Assembly: GCF_003967075.1 (NCBI RefSeq)
Contig: NZ_AP018664.1
Location: 1,116,001-1,180,000, forward strand
DNA from: Sphingobium amiense
GTDB taxonomy: Bacteria; Pseudomonadota; Alphaproteobacteria; Sphingomonadales; Sphingomonadaceae
DNA length: 64,000 bases
Direction of reading: 5' to 3'
Below, piece by piece: positions 26,958-35,026 of this stretch (position 1 is the first letter of the stretch; the number at the start of each line of letters is the position of its first letter). The position numbers and the translations under genes are program-made. The notes beneath the pieces were generated by a model. It did no database searches, was not told the DNA's origin, and saw only the letters and a list, made by a program, of their open reading frames with translations.

Positions 26958-27890
26958 ATGGCGCAGGAGGATGCCGCCCTGATCGACCGCTTCCTCGAAA
27001 TGATGGCGGCGGAGCGCGGCGCGGCGCGCAACACCATGCTCGCCTACCGCACGGACCTCAACGGCGCGGCGGCGCTGGTCGGGGGGCTTGCCCAGGCGGA
27101 CAAGGACGCGCTCGGCACATTGGCGGAACATTGGGCGGGCCTCGCCGCTTCGTCCCTCGCGCGCAAGACGTCCGCGCTCCGCGCCTTCTACGCCTTTCTG
27201 GAGGAGGAGGGGCTGCGCGCCGACAATCCCGCCGCCGCCCTGCCGCGCCCTGTCACCCGGCGGCCTTTGCCGAAGATTCTGTCCACCGCCGAAGTCGACC
27301 GCCTCTTCGCCCTGATTGCGGAGCGGCTCGCGGCGGAGCATCCGTCCCCGCTCGACCTGCGCCTCTCGGCTCTTATCGAACTTCTCTACGGATCGGGCCT
27401 GCGCGCGAGCGAACTTGTGTCGCTGCCCCGCCGCGCGCTGGCCGCCGACCGGCCTTTCCTGATCCTCCGGGGCAAGGGCGGGCGCGAACGGCTCGTGCCG
27501 ATTTCCGACCGCGCCCGCGCTGCCGTCGCTCTCTGGCTCACCCATGTTCCCGCCGACAGCCCCTGGCTCTTCCCGTCGGGCAAGAGCCATCTCAGCCGCA
27601 TCCGCCTCTATCAGATGGTGAAGGCGCTCGCCGCCGCTGCGGGTATCCCGCCGCAGCGCGTCAGCCCGCATGTGCTGCGCCACGCCTTCGCCACGCACCT
27701 GCTGGAAGGGGGGGCTGACCTTCGGGCGCTTCAGACCATGCTCGGCCATGCGGACATCGGCACGACGCAGATCTACACCCATGTCGACAGCCGCCGCCTC
27801 GTCGAACTGGTGAACCGGCGCCATCCGCTCGCGACCATGACCGCGCGCGCTCCGCATCCCCGCGTTGACGACGCGCCGTCAGCGCCCTAA
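26958..27890 (+). CDS. xerD: Site-specific tyrosine recombinase XerD
   Basis: A 310-residue tyrosine recombinase that resolves chromosome dimers at dif with XerC. The N-terminal SAM-like DNA-binding domain (about 5-95) is followed by the catalytic domain with the complete set Arg149 (GSGLRASEL), Lys173 (GKGGRERL), His238 and Arg241 ([13 protein letters not shown]), His264 (LGHADIGTT) and nucleophile Tyr273 (QIYTHV). It is a housekeeping copy between aroK/aroB and accA, the common alphaproteobacterial setting, so it does not mark an integrated element. Confidence 0.94.
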   Translation: MAQEDAALIDRFLEMMAAERGAARNTMLAYRTDLNGAAALVGGLAQADKDALGTLAEHWAGLAASSLARKTSALRAFYAFLEEEGLRADNPAAALPRPVTRRPLPKILSTAEVDRLFALIAERLAAEHPSPLDLRLSALIELLYGSGLRASELVSLPRRALAADRPFLILRGKGGRERLVPISDRARAAVALWLTHVPADSPWLFPSGKSHLSRIRLYQMVKALAAAAGIPPQRVSPHVLRHAFATHLLEGGADLRALQTMLGHADIGTTQIYTHVDSRRLVELVNRRHPLATMTARAPHPRVDDAPSAP

Positions 27891-27900
27891 CGCACCGACC

Positions 27901-28845
27901 ATGGTTAGCTTTCTGGAATTTGAAAAGCCGATCGCCGAACTGGAAGCGCGCATCGTCGAATTGCGCGCCACGGCCAGCGTCGGCGACATCAACATCGACG
28001 GCGAGATCGCGACGCTGGAAACCCGCGCGGGCAAGATGCTGCGCGATACCTATGCGAAGCTGACGCCGTGGCAGAAGACGCAGGTCGCGCGCCACCCCGA
28101 CCGGCCGCATTTCAAGGATTATGTCGCGGGTCTGTTCGACAATTTCATGCCGCTCGCGGGCGACCGCGCCTTTGCCGACGATCAGGCGATTCTCGGCGGC
28201 TTCGCGACGCTGGGCGAACGGCGCGTCATGGTCATCGGCCATGAAAAGGGCGACGACACCGCCAGCCGCGTGCGCCACAATTTTGGCATGGCGAAGCCTG
28301 AGGGATATCGCAAGGCGATCCGTCTGATGGAACTGGCCGACCGCTTCGGCCTGCCGGTCGTGACGCTGGTGGACACATCCGGCGCGTTCCCCGGCGTTCA
28401 GGCGGAAGAGCGCGGTCAGGCCGAAGCCATCGCCCGTTCGACCGAAGCCTGCCTGAGGCTCGGCGTGCCGATGGTGGCCGCCGTGGTGGGCGAGGGCGGA
28501 TCGGGCGGCGCAATCGCACTGGCGGCGGCCAATCGCGTGCTGATGTTAGAACATGCGGTCTACTCGGTCATTTCACCCGAAGGCTGCGCGTCGATCCTCT
28601 GGCGCACCGCCGACAAGGCGAGCGACGCCGCCACGGCGATGCAGGTGACGGCGCAGCATCTGAAATCGCTGGGCGTCATCGACGGGATCGTGCCCGAACC
28701 GGTCGGCGGCGCACACCGCGACCCGGTGCAGGCCATCGCCAGTCTGGGCGCGGCGATCGAGGCGGAACTCGATTCGCTGGGTGGCATGGACGCGCAGGCG
28801 CTGCGCACCGACCGGGCCGACAAGTTTCTCGCCATCGGTGCCTGA
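27901..28845 (+). CDS. accA: Acetyl-CoA carboxylase carboxyltransferase subunit alpha
   Basis: A 314-residue subunit that, with AccD, transfers carboxyl from biotin to acetyl-CoA, the first step of fatty-acid synthesis. It begins [18 protein letters not shown] and contains [42 protein letters not shown] and [10 protein letters not shown]. The ATG at 27901, 10 bp after xerD, fits the family N-terminus. Confidence 0.97.
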   Translation: MVSFLEFEKPIAELEARIVELRATASVGDINIDGEIATLETRAGKMLRDTYAKLTPWQKTQVARHPDRPHFKDYVAGLFDNFMPLAGDRAFADDQAILGGFATLGERRVMVIGHEKGDDTASRVRHNFGMAKPEGYRKAIRLMELADRFGLPVVTLVDTSGAFPGVQAEERGQAEAIARSTEACLRLGVPMVAAVVGEGGSGGAIALAAANRVLMLEHAVYSVISPEGCASILWRTADKASDAATAMQVTAQHLKSLGVIDGIVPEPVGGAHRDPVQAIASLGAAIEAELDSLGGMDAQALRTDRADKFLAIGA

Positions 28846-28915
28846 TGCTTCGCTGCGCGGGAACGCGATGGGACTCCGCTCGTTTCGTTCCGGTAACGGG
28901 AAGAGGGTGAGAGGC

Positions 28916-30391
28916 ATGAAGTGGAAGATGACGCTGGGCTGCGCGGGTGCGGCGATGGCGGTGGCGCTGGGCGCGCCTGCGGTGATCGGGCAGCAGCGCG
29001 CGATCCGCACCGTCTCCAACATCAGCGCGCAGGACAAGGCGAGCGGCGCGAAGCAGCATCCCGAACTGCTCAAGGAGTTTGGCGGCGCCTATGCCGGTCC
29101 GCAGGCGCGCTATGTCGAAACGGTCGGGCGGCGGATCGCGGTCCAGTCCGGCCTGTCGAACGCGCAGGGCGACTTCACCGTCACTCTGCTCAATTCGCCG
29201 GTCAACAACGCCTTCGCCATCCCCGGCGGCTATGTCTATGTGACGCGGCAGCTCATGGCGCTGATGAACGACGAGGCGGAACTCGCGGGCGTGCTCGGCC
29301 ATGAAGTCGGCCATGTCGCGGCTCAACATGGCCAGCGTCGGCAGAAGGCGGCGCAGCGCAACGCGATTGGCGGGGCGCTGCTGGGCGCGCTGGCGGGCGC
29401 TTTCCTCGGCGATTCGGGGCTGGCCGGGGTCGTGCAGAAGGGCATCGGCACCGGCAGCCAGCTCCTGACGCTGAAATTCTCCCGCACCCAGGAATATGAG
29501 GCGGACGACCTTGGCATCCGCTATCTCGCCTCGGCGGGCTACGATCCCAGGGCGCTGTCGAGCATGCTGGCTTCTCTGGCCGCGCAGAGCAGTCTCGACG
29601 CGCAGCTATCGGGCAACGCGCATTCCATGCCGGAATGGGCGAGCACGCACCCCGATCCCGCCTCGCGCGTCAATCGCGCCCTGCAGGCGGCGCAGGCCAC
29701 GCGCTCCGCAGCCACGACGCGCAATCGCGACGCCTTCCTGACGGCGGTGGACGGCGTTCTCTACGGTGACGATCCCAAGCAGGGCGTGATCGACGGCAAC
29801 CGCTTCCGCCACCCCGACCTGCGCCTCGCCTTCACCGCGCCCAGCGGATTCGGCATGGAAAACGGCACCGACGCCGTGTCGATCAGCGGATCGGGCGGGC
29901 AGGCGCAGTTCAGCGGCGGCGCTTCGGCAGGATCGCTCGACGCCTATGTGAGCGCCGTTTTCGCCCGACTCGGCGGCAACAGCGGCGGCGCGCCGCAGGG
30001 TGAGGTCCAGCGCACGACGATCAACGGCCTGCCCGCCGCATGGCGGACGGTCCGCGCCTCCACCCAGTCGCAGCAGGTCGACGCGACGGTCTTCGCCTAT
30101 GATTTCGGCGGCAAATATTATCATTTCCTGCTGCTGACGCCTGCGGGGCAGGGGGTCGGCCCGTTCGCGCCGCTTGTCGAATCGATGCAGCGACTTTCCG
30201 CGCAGGATGCCGCCGCGATCCGGCCGCGCCGGGTGCAGGTGGTGACGGTCAAGGCGGGCGACACCGTTCAGTCGCTGGCGAAGCGGATGGCCTATACCGA
30301 CTATCCGCTCGAACGGTTCCTGACGATCAACGCGCTGGGCCGCGACGCCACCCTGCGTCCGGGCGCGCGGGTGAAGATCGTCACCAACTGA
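28916..30391 (+). CDS. Exported M48 metalloprotease with C-terminal LysM domain
   Basis: A 491-residue protein with a signal-like N-terminus and an M48 peptidase domain: zinc motif HEVGH at 129-133 and third ligand Glu195 in EYEADDLG. A C-terminal domain (about 440-490) beginning VTVKAGDTVQSLAKRM is LysM-like and would bind peptidoglycan. It resembles BepA/LoiP-type periplasmic proteases that maintain outer-membrane assembly. ATG at 28916 has a GAGAGG-type site; ATG 28868 is less likely. A second M48 gene lies at 42.4 kb. Confidence 0.9.
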   Translation: MKWKMTLGCAGAAMAVALGAPAVIGQQRAIRTVSNISAQDKASGAKQHPELLKEFGGAYAGPQARYVETVGRRIAVQSGLSNAQGDFTVTLLNSPVNNAFAIPGGYVYVTRQLMALMNDEAELAGVLGHEVGHVAAQHGQRRQKAAQRNAIGGALLGALAGAFLGDSGLAGVVQKGIGTGSQLLTLKFSRTQEYEADDLGIRYLASAGYDPRALSSMLASLAAQSSLDAQLSGNAHSMPEWASTHPDPASRVNRALQAAQATRSAATTRNRDAFLTAVDGVLYGDDPKQGVIDGNRFRHPDLRLAFTAPSGFGMENGTDAVSISGSGGQAQFSGGASAGSLDAYVSAVFARLGGNSGGAPQGEVQRTTINGLPAAWRTVRASTQSQQVDATVFAYDFGGKYYHFLLLTPAGQGVGPFAPLVESMQRLSAQDAAAIRPRRVQVVTVKAGDTVQSLAKRMAYTDYPLERFLTINALGRDATLRPGARVKIVTN

Positions 30392-30405
30392 TCGCGATGC
30401 ACATG

Positions 30406-30435
30406 AAAAAGGCGGCGGACCCGTTGTCCGCCGCC
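30406..30435 (-). terminator. Intrinsic terminator shared by the Flp pilin and M48 protease genes
   Basis: A perfect 10-bp stem GGCGGCGGAC/GTCCGCCGCC with a 5-nt loop lies between convergent genes. On the minus strand it is followed by TTTTTCATG; on the plus strand by the T-rich TCATTCTTTT, so it may work in both directions. Confidence 0.88.
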
Positions 30436-30462
30436 TCATTCTTTTCGCCGAAGCGCCGAAGC

Positions 30463-30624
30463 TTACTTCAGGTTGCCGTTCACGTTGTTGAACGTGCCGC
30501 TCAGCTTGGTGCCGAGGCTGCTCATCGCGGTGATCGCGGCGACGGCGATCAGAGCGGCGATCAGGCCGTATTCGATCGCGGTGGCACCCTTGTTGTCCTT
30601 GAACATCTTGCGGATGAACTTCAT
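30463..30624 (-). CDS. Flp/Fap family type IVb pilin
   Basis: A 53-residue pilin. The prepilin-peptidase site is in KDNKGATAIEYGLIAAL: Gly before Ala, Glu at +5 and Tyr at +6 of the mature protein, followed by the hydrophobic assembly helix. AAGGAGA six bases before the ATG fixes the short start. A second, related pilin lies upstream on the same strand. No tad/cpa assembly genes are in the window. Confidence 0.92.
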   Translation of the reverse strand: MKFIRKMFKDNKGATAIEYGLIAALIAVAAITAMSSLGTKLSGTFNNVNGNLK

Positions 30625-30765
30625 TGGTCTTCTCCTTGAAAAAGCAACTACTGCCATTTACTACCCGGCCGCCCCGCTTGGTAATTCGTGGTCGACAAGG
30701 GTGGAATTAAGCCGGTTCGGTTGAAAATTACTTAATGCCGATCCGCGCCTGTAAATTTTTGATGG

Positions 30766-30951
30766 TTAATGTTTCGCAACCTCTGTCGCGACGTTGTTCC
30801 ACATGCCGACGGTCTTGGTCGCCAGGCTGTTCAGCGCGGCGATCATGGCCAGCACGATCAGGGCGAGGATCAGGCCATATTCGACCGCCGTCGCCCCGCG
30901 TTCGGACCGGGCCAGGCCGCTCTTCGTCATGACCCGGATCAGCGCGCGCAT
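30766..30951 (-). CDS. Second Flp/Fap family type IVb pilin
   Basis: A 61-residue pilin with the cleavage region SERGATAVEYGLILALIVLAMIAAL, again with Glu and Tyr after the processed Gly. AGGGGAA before the ATG at 30951 supports the start; an inner ATG at 30930 is possible. It shares the core helix with the pilin at 30463-30624 but differs in leader and C-terminus, so the pair looks like an old duplication. The 141 bp between them are AT-rich and probably hold a promoter for the downstream copy. Confidence 0.88.
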   Translation of the reverse strand: MRALIRVMTKSGLARSERGATAVEYGLILALIVLAMIAALNSLATKTVGMWNNVATEVAKH

Positions 30952-31035
30952 TGAAATTCCCCTGATGCCTACAGACAGTCCCCGAAAGCCGTGTAAAGGA
31001 ACCACGGTTAACAAACCCCTCCTGACGGAGCCGAA

Positions 31036-31443
31036 ATGACGCGTTTTTCTCCCCTGCTGGTGGTGGCGGCGGCGCTGGTCGACCGCGACGGGCGCGTGCT
31101 CCTGCAACAGCGGCCGCCGGGCAAGCCGATGGCCGAACTGTGGGAATTTCCCGGCGGCAAGGTCGAGCCGGACGAAACGCCCGAGGCCGCGCTGGTGCGC
31201 GAACTGGAGGAGGAACTGGGCATCCGCACGCACCGGAGCTGCCTCGCGCCCGCGACCTTCGCCAGCGAAACGCTGGGCGACCGGCATCTGCTGCTGCTGC
31301 TCTATGTCTGCCGCAAATGGGAAGGCGTGCCGCAGGCGCGCCACGCGACCGCGCTCACATGGGTTCGTCCGGCGCAGATGTATGCGCTGCCGATGCCGCC
31401 CGCCGACCTGCCGCTGATCGGTCTGCTCGACGCGATGCTGTAA
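31036..31443 (+). CDS. mutT: 8-oxo-dGTP diphosphatase MutT
   Basis: A 135-residue Nudix hydrolase that removes oxidised dGTP. The Nudix box runs from Gly41 to Ile63 with Glu47, Arg55, Glu56, Glu59 and Glu60 in place. FPGGKVEPDET and LWEFPGG match MutT. GGAG precedes the ATG. Divergent from the second pilin; converges on bfr with a hairpin between. Confidence 0.92.
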   Translation: MTRFSPLLVVAAALVDRDGRVLLQQRPPGKPMAELWEFPGGKVEPDETPEAALVRELEEELGIRTHRSCLAPATFASETLGDRHLLLLLYVCRKWEGVPQARHATALTWVRPAQMYALPMPPADLPLIGLLDAML

Positions 31444-31450
31444 CAAGAAA

Positions 31451-31473
31451 AGGGCGCCCCACAGGGACGCCCT
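31451..31473 (-). terminator. Probable bidirectional terminator between mutT and bfr
   Basis: AGGGCG and CGCCCT arms with CCC/GGG inside and one mismatch; on the minus strand it is followed by CTTTTCTTG, on the plus strand by TCGGCTTT. Confidence 0.6.
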
Positions 31474-31498
31474 TCGGCTTTCAGTCAGGCGGTAAGGA

Positions 31499-31978
31499 TC
31501 AGTCTTCCTTCGCCTTGCTCTGAAGCTGGATATAATTCTGGATGCCCATCCGTTCGATCATCTCGAACTGGGTTTCGAGCGTGTCGACATGCTCCTCCTC
31601 GCTTTCGAGGATATATTGGAACAGGTCGCGGCTCACGAAATCGCGCACCGATTCGCTGTAGGCGATGGCGTCGCGCAGCACCGGCAGCGCCTCATATTCC
31701 AGTTCGAGGTCGGCCTTGAGGATCTCCTCCACCGTCTCGCCTATCTTGAGCCGGCCCAGAAGCTGAAAATTGGGCAGGCCGTCGAGGAAGAGGATGCGCT
31801 CCGCCACCTTGTCGGCATGCTTCATCTCGTCGATGGATTCCTCATATTCGAACTTGGCGAGCTTCTCGATGCCCCAGTGGTTGAGCATGCGATAGTGGAG
31901 GAAATACTGGTTGATCGCGGTCAGCTCGTTCTTGAGCACCTCGTTCAGATATTCGATGACCTTGGCGTCGCCCTTCAT
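31499..31978 (-). CDS. bfr: Bacterioferritin
   Basis: A 159-residue iron-storage protein that forms a 24-mer. All ferroxidase ligands are present: Glu18, Glu51, His54, Glu94, Glu127 and His130; Met52 is the haem axial ligand between subunits. [26 protein letters not shown] is the standard N-terminus. The bacterioferritin-associated ferredoxin gene lies upstream on the same strand, but bfr seems to have its own promoter at 32015-32043. Confidence 0.97.
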   Translation of the reverse strand: MKGDAKVIEYLNEVLKNELTAINQYFLHYRMLNHWGIEKLAKFEYEESIDEMKHADKVAERILFLDGLPNFQLLGRLKIGETVEEILKADLELEYEALPVLRDAIAYSESVRDFVSRDLFQYILESEEEHVDTLETQFEMIERMGIQNYIQLQSKAKED

Positions 31979-32014
31979 GGCGTCTCACTCCGGCTGACCG
32001 TGGGGAAGGGGTAA

Positions 32015-32043
32015 GCTATAGCCCGGCGGGCGGTGCCTGTTAA
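32015..32043 (-). promoter_or_regulatory. Candidate bfr promoter
   Basis: On the minus strand, TTAACA (32043-32038) and TATAGC (32020-32015) are 17 bp apart, 36 bp before the bfr ATG. Confidence 0.5.
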
Positions 32044-32133
32044 GGCCGAAAGCCGCGGAATCTGGCGGGTTTTCGTCCTGCTATCGCGAATGGATCGCGC
32101 ACGCGCGCTGCGACTACGACGCAGTGCCGCAGC

Positions 32134-32304
32134 TCAGACGGACGCGCGTTCGGCGGCGATGATGGTGCGCGCGAAGGGGACGCACTGGCCGCATTTGGGG
32201 CGGCGGCCATAGCGGGCATAGGCGCTGCACGGCGTATCGGCCCCGTTGCGCGCGGCTTCCCGGACATCCTTTTCACGAAGAGCATTGCAGACGCAGACGA
32301 CCAT
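32134..32304 (-). CDS. bfd: Bacterioferritin-associated (2Fe-2S) ferredoxin
   Basis: A 56-residue Bfd protein that reduces the bacterioferritin core to release iron. Cluster ligands are Cys4 and Cys6 (VCVCNAL) and Cys38 and Cys41 (PKCGQC). The ATG at 32304 is preceded by GGGAGA at suitable distance; the ATG at 32313 overlaps that site and is less likely. Paired with bfr on the same strand, 155 bp apart. Confidence 0.92.
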   Translation of the reverse strand: MVVCVCNALREKDVREAARNGADTPCSAYARYGRRPKCGQCVPFARTIIAAERASV

Positions 32305-32329
32305 CGACACCATTCTCCCAATGCAACGG

Positions 32330-32358
32330 GAAATAGTGCATCTGATAATAGGTCGCAA
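32330..32358 (-). promoter_or_regulatory. Candidate bfd promoter in an AT-rich region
   Basis: On the minus strand, TTGCGA (32358-32353) and TATTTC (32335-32330) are 17 bp apart. TCGCAA and TTGCGA form a wide inverted repeat just upstream, a possible binding site for an iron regulator; unproven. Confidence 0.4.
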
Positions 32359-32365
32359 TAGTAAT

Positions 32366-33604
32366 CTAGCTGCTCTTGCGAATCTTTTGCGTCTGGCCGC
32401 TGGAAAGGCTGCGCCACAGCCACTCTGCCGGGCCAAGGGCGAATCGCTCCGCCCATGGCTTCGACCAGAGCAGCATCACCGCCCAGCCCAGCAAGACGAA
32501 CAGCGGCAGCAGCGCGGGCCGCACCTGCGCGAACAGCCCGAAACCCCAGCCATAGAACATCGCCGCCATCATCAGGCTGCTGAGCAGATAGTTGCTTAAG
32601 CTCATCCGCCCCGCCGCCGCGATTCGCGCCACCATCCCGCTGTCCCGATGCCGCGCCAGCATCCACAGGGTCAGCGCCGCCCACCCGACCGTCAGCGGAA
32701 TGCGGAAGGGCAGCGACCATGCCAGCGCCACGCCATAGCTGACGAGCGGCGCAAACCCGCTCCACCACACCCAGATCGCCAGCGCCGCCATCGGCGGCGC
32801 CCCGATCAGGAAGCAGTGGCGCGCGGTGCGGCGATACTGTTCCGTGTCCCAGCTACCGGTCAGGAACCCGCCCTTCAGCATCGCCATACCCAGCAGCATG
32901 AAGCCCAGTGTCTCGAATGCGTTGAACAGGAAACCCCAGACCCACTCGCCCGGAAAAGCCGCGGCCTTCATCGCCACTATGCCGGTGAAGCTCCCGCGAT
33001 AGGTGGCGATCTCCGCCTGTGTCGCGGGGCTGGCGGAATCGGACAGCGTCGCCATGAAGGTCGCGAACCCATCCCGCGTGGCGGCAGCGGCATCGGGCGC
33101 GGTGGCGGCATGGCTCCAGAGATAAAGGCCCGCGATGAACGCGCCCACGAGCAGGAACTGGAGCAGGAAACAGAGGAAGGCCCGCTTCACCAGCGCCAGC
33201 GGCTCCAGCCCCACGAACAGCAGCGCGAACAGGCCGACGATCGCATAGACGCGCAATATGTCGCCCCACCACAGCAGGAAGAAGTGGAGGCAGCCGATCA
33301 CGAACAGCCATCCCGAACGGATCGTCTGCGTCCGCCGCCCGTCGCGCCCCGCCATCTCTTCCCTGTCGATCAGCAGCAGCATCGAAGCGCCGAACAGCAG
33401 CGCGAAAAGACCGCGCATCTTGCCGTCCACCAGGATCAGGCTGACCGCCCAGAAAGCGATGTCGCCTGCTGAGAGCGCGCCCGCCACCACCGGGTTGAAA
33501 TAGGCGCTCTGGGGCAGGGCGAACGCGGTGACATTCATCCACAGGATTCCCATCACGGCGCAGCCGCGCAGCACGTCCATGGCGGGAATGCGGGCGGCGG
33601 TCAT
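32366..33604 (-). CDS. DUF418 family polytopic membrane protein
   Basis: A 412-residue inner-membrane protein with about ten hydrophobic helices. The N-terminus ARIPAMDVLRGCAVMGILWMN, the loop GKMRGLFALLFGASML and the C-terminal GRMSLSNYLLSSLMM are hallmarks of the YeiB/DUF418 family. Members may be transporters or acyltransferase-like; function is unknown. AAGGA precedes the ATG at 33604. Divergent from the methyltransferase gene. Confidence 0.88.
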   Translation of the reverse strand: MTAARIPAMDVLRGCAVMGILWMNVTAFALPQSAYFNPVVAGALSAGDIAFWAVSLILVDGKMRGLFALLFGASMLLLIDREEMAGRDGRRTQTIRSGWLFVIGCLHFFLLWWGDILRVYAIVGLFALLFVGLEPLALVKRAFLCFLLQFLLVGAFIAGLYLWSHAATAPDAAAATRDGFATFMATLSDSASPATQAEIATYRGSFTGIVAMKAAAFPGEWVWGFLFNAFETLGFMLLGMAMLKGGFLTGSWDTEQYRRTARHCFLIGAPPMAALAIWVWWSGFAPLVSYGVALAWSLPFRIPLTVGWAALTLWMLARHRDSGMVARIAAAGRMSLSNYLLSSLMMAAMFYGWGFGLFAQVRPALLPLFVLLGWAVMLLWSKPWAERFALGPAEWLWRSLSSGQTQKIRKSS

Positions 33605-33683
33605 GGCGGGGCGGTCCTTCGTGCGACGTGTCTTTGCGGGAAAGCTCTTGTCCTTTGGCGCGCCATTACGCAAGGCATCGCCC

Positions 33684-34451
33684 ATGAGCGACCCGCGCAA
33701 GCAACGGATCAGCGAAGCCTTTGGCGCGGCGGCGGATCGCTACGACGATCATGCCGGGCCGCAGCGCTTCGCCGCGCGCCTCGTCGCGGACCTTGCCGGG
33801 CGTCAGCAGCCGGGCGGACGCCCCCGCATCCTGGAGATCGGCTGCGGCACCGGCTTCCTGACGCGCGAGGTTCCGCTACGCTGGCCCGACGCGGAACTGA
33901 TCGCGACCGACCTGTCGCCGCGCATGGTGGAAAAGACCGCGGACGGCGGCTGGCTCGGCGGCACATTCCTCGCGATGGACGGCGAGCATCCGGCCTTCGA
34001 CGAGCCATGGTTCGACCTCATCCTCTCCAGCCTCGCTTTCCAGTGGTTCGACGACCTCCCCGCCGCGCTGGAACGGATCGTCGCTCTGCTCAAGCCGGGA
34101 GGCAGCCTCTTCTTCTCGACCATGGGACAGGGAAGCTTCGCGGCGTGGCGGGCGGCGCATGAAGCATGCGGCCTGCGCGCGGGCGTGCCCGACTATCCCT
34201 CGCTCGCCGATCTGCGCGCGATGCTGGCGCGCCATGAAGATGCCTTCGCCTTCGACGAGACGGTGGCGCTGGAGGGGGAGGGCGCGCGCACGCTCCTCGC
34301 GCATCTCAAGGGCATCGGGGCTGTGGTGCCCCACGCCGGGCGCGCGCCGCTGTCAGCGGGCGACCTGCGCCGTGTGATGGCGACCTATGACGCGGCGGGC
34401 GGGCGTGACGCCTATCAGTTGCTCTTCGCGCGCATCACCCGCACACGCTGA
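33684..34451 (+). CDS. SAM-dependent methyltransferase, BioC-like
   Basis: A 255-residue class I methyltransferase. Motif I is ILEIGCGTGFLTRE; FDLILSSLAFQWFDD and LLKPGGSLFFST are typical of malonyl-ACP O-methyltransferase BioC, which starts biotin synthesis. No other bio gene is nearby, so the exact role is not certain. The ATG at 33684 fits the family N-terminus (RISEAFGAAADRYDDHA). It is followed by a GNAT gene 35 bp later. Confidence 0.8.
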   Translation: MSDPRKQRISEAFGAAADRYDDHAGPQRFAARLVADLAGRQQPGGRPRILEIGCGTGFLTREVPLRWPDAELIATDLSPRMVEKTADGGWLGGTFLAMDGEHPAFDEPWFDLILSSLAFQWFDDLPAALERIVALLKPGGSLFFSTMGQGSFAAWRAAHEACGLRAGVPDYPSLADLRAMLARHEDAFAFDETVALEGEGARTLLAHLKGIGAVVPHAGRAPLSAGDLRRVMATYDAAGGRDAYQLLFARITRTR

Positions 34452-34486
34452 TTGCGGCGCGTCGGCCGCAATGGCATGGCGCGATC

Positions 34487-35020
34487 ATGGCTTCGCAATC
34501 CTTCACCGTCCGTCCCGCGCATCCGGATGATGCCGCCGTGCTCTCCGTCCTCAAGCTGGCGGCGTTCCGCGAAACCTTCATCGACGGATTCGCCGTGCCC
34601 TATCCCCCCGCCGATCTCGCCCGGTTCGAGGCCGACAGCTACGGGGTGGCGAAGATCGCGGCCGAACTGGCCGATCCTGCCCATGCGACATGGGTGGCGG
34701 AGGATGCCGGACGGCTGCTCGCCTATGCCCATGTCGGCCCGTGCAAGCTTCCGCATCCGGAGGCGCGCGCCGATCAGGGCGAACTCTACCAGCTTTACGC
34801 CCTCAACGCCGCGCAGGGCATGGGCGTGGGCCGCGCACTGATGGACGCCGCGCTCGACTGGCTGGCGAGCGCGATGCCGGGGCCGGTCTGGCTCGGCGTC
34901 TGGTCGGGCAATGAGCGCGCACAGGCGGTCTATGCGAAGCGCGGGTTTGAGAAGGTCGGCGAATATGGCTTCCCGGTCGGCGACTGGACCGACCATGAAT
35001 ATATCTTCCGCCGCCCCTGA
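34487..35020 (+). CDS. GNAT family N-acetyltransferase
   Basis: A 177-residue single-domain GNAT. The acetyl-CoA-binding loop is QGMGVGRALMDAALDWL (about 109-125), preceded by the beta-strand ELYQLYAL, and followed by VWSGNERAQAVYAKRGFEKVG. Substrate unknown; the closest pattern is the RimI-like / small-molecule group. It converges on purL, 6 bp apart, without a clear terminator between them. Confidence 0.88.
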   Translation: MASQSFTVRPAHPDDAAVLSVLKLAAFRETFIDGFAVPYPPADLARFEADSYGVAKIAAELADPAHATWVAEDAGRLLAYAHVGPCKLPHPEARADQGELYQLYALNAAQGMGVGRALMDAALDWLASAMPGPVWLGVWSGNERAQAVYAKRGFEKVGEYGFPVGDWTDHEYIFRRP

Positions 35021-35026
35021 CGTCTC

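Noticed and set aside
26958..27890. Tyrosine recombinase as sign of an integrated element
   Set aside because: It is housekeeping XerD in its normal neighbourhood, with no att-like repeats, tRNA or phage genes nearby.
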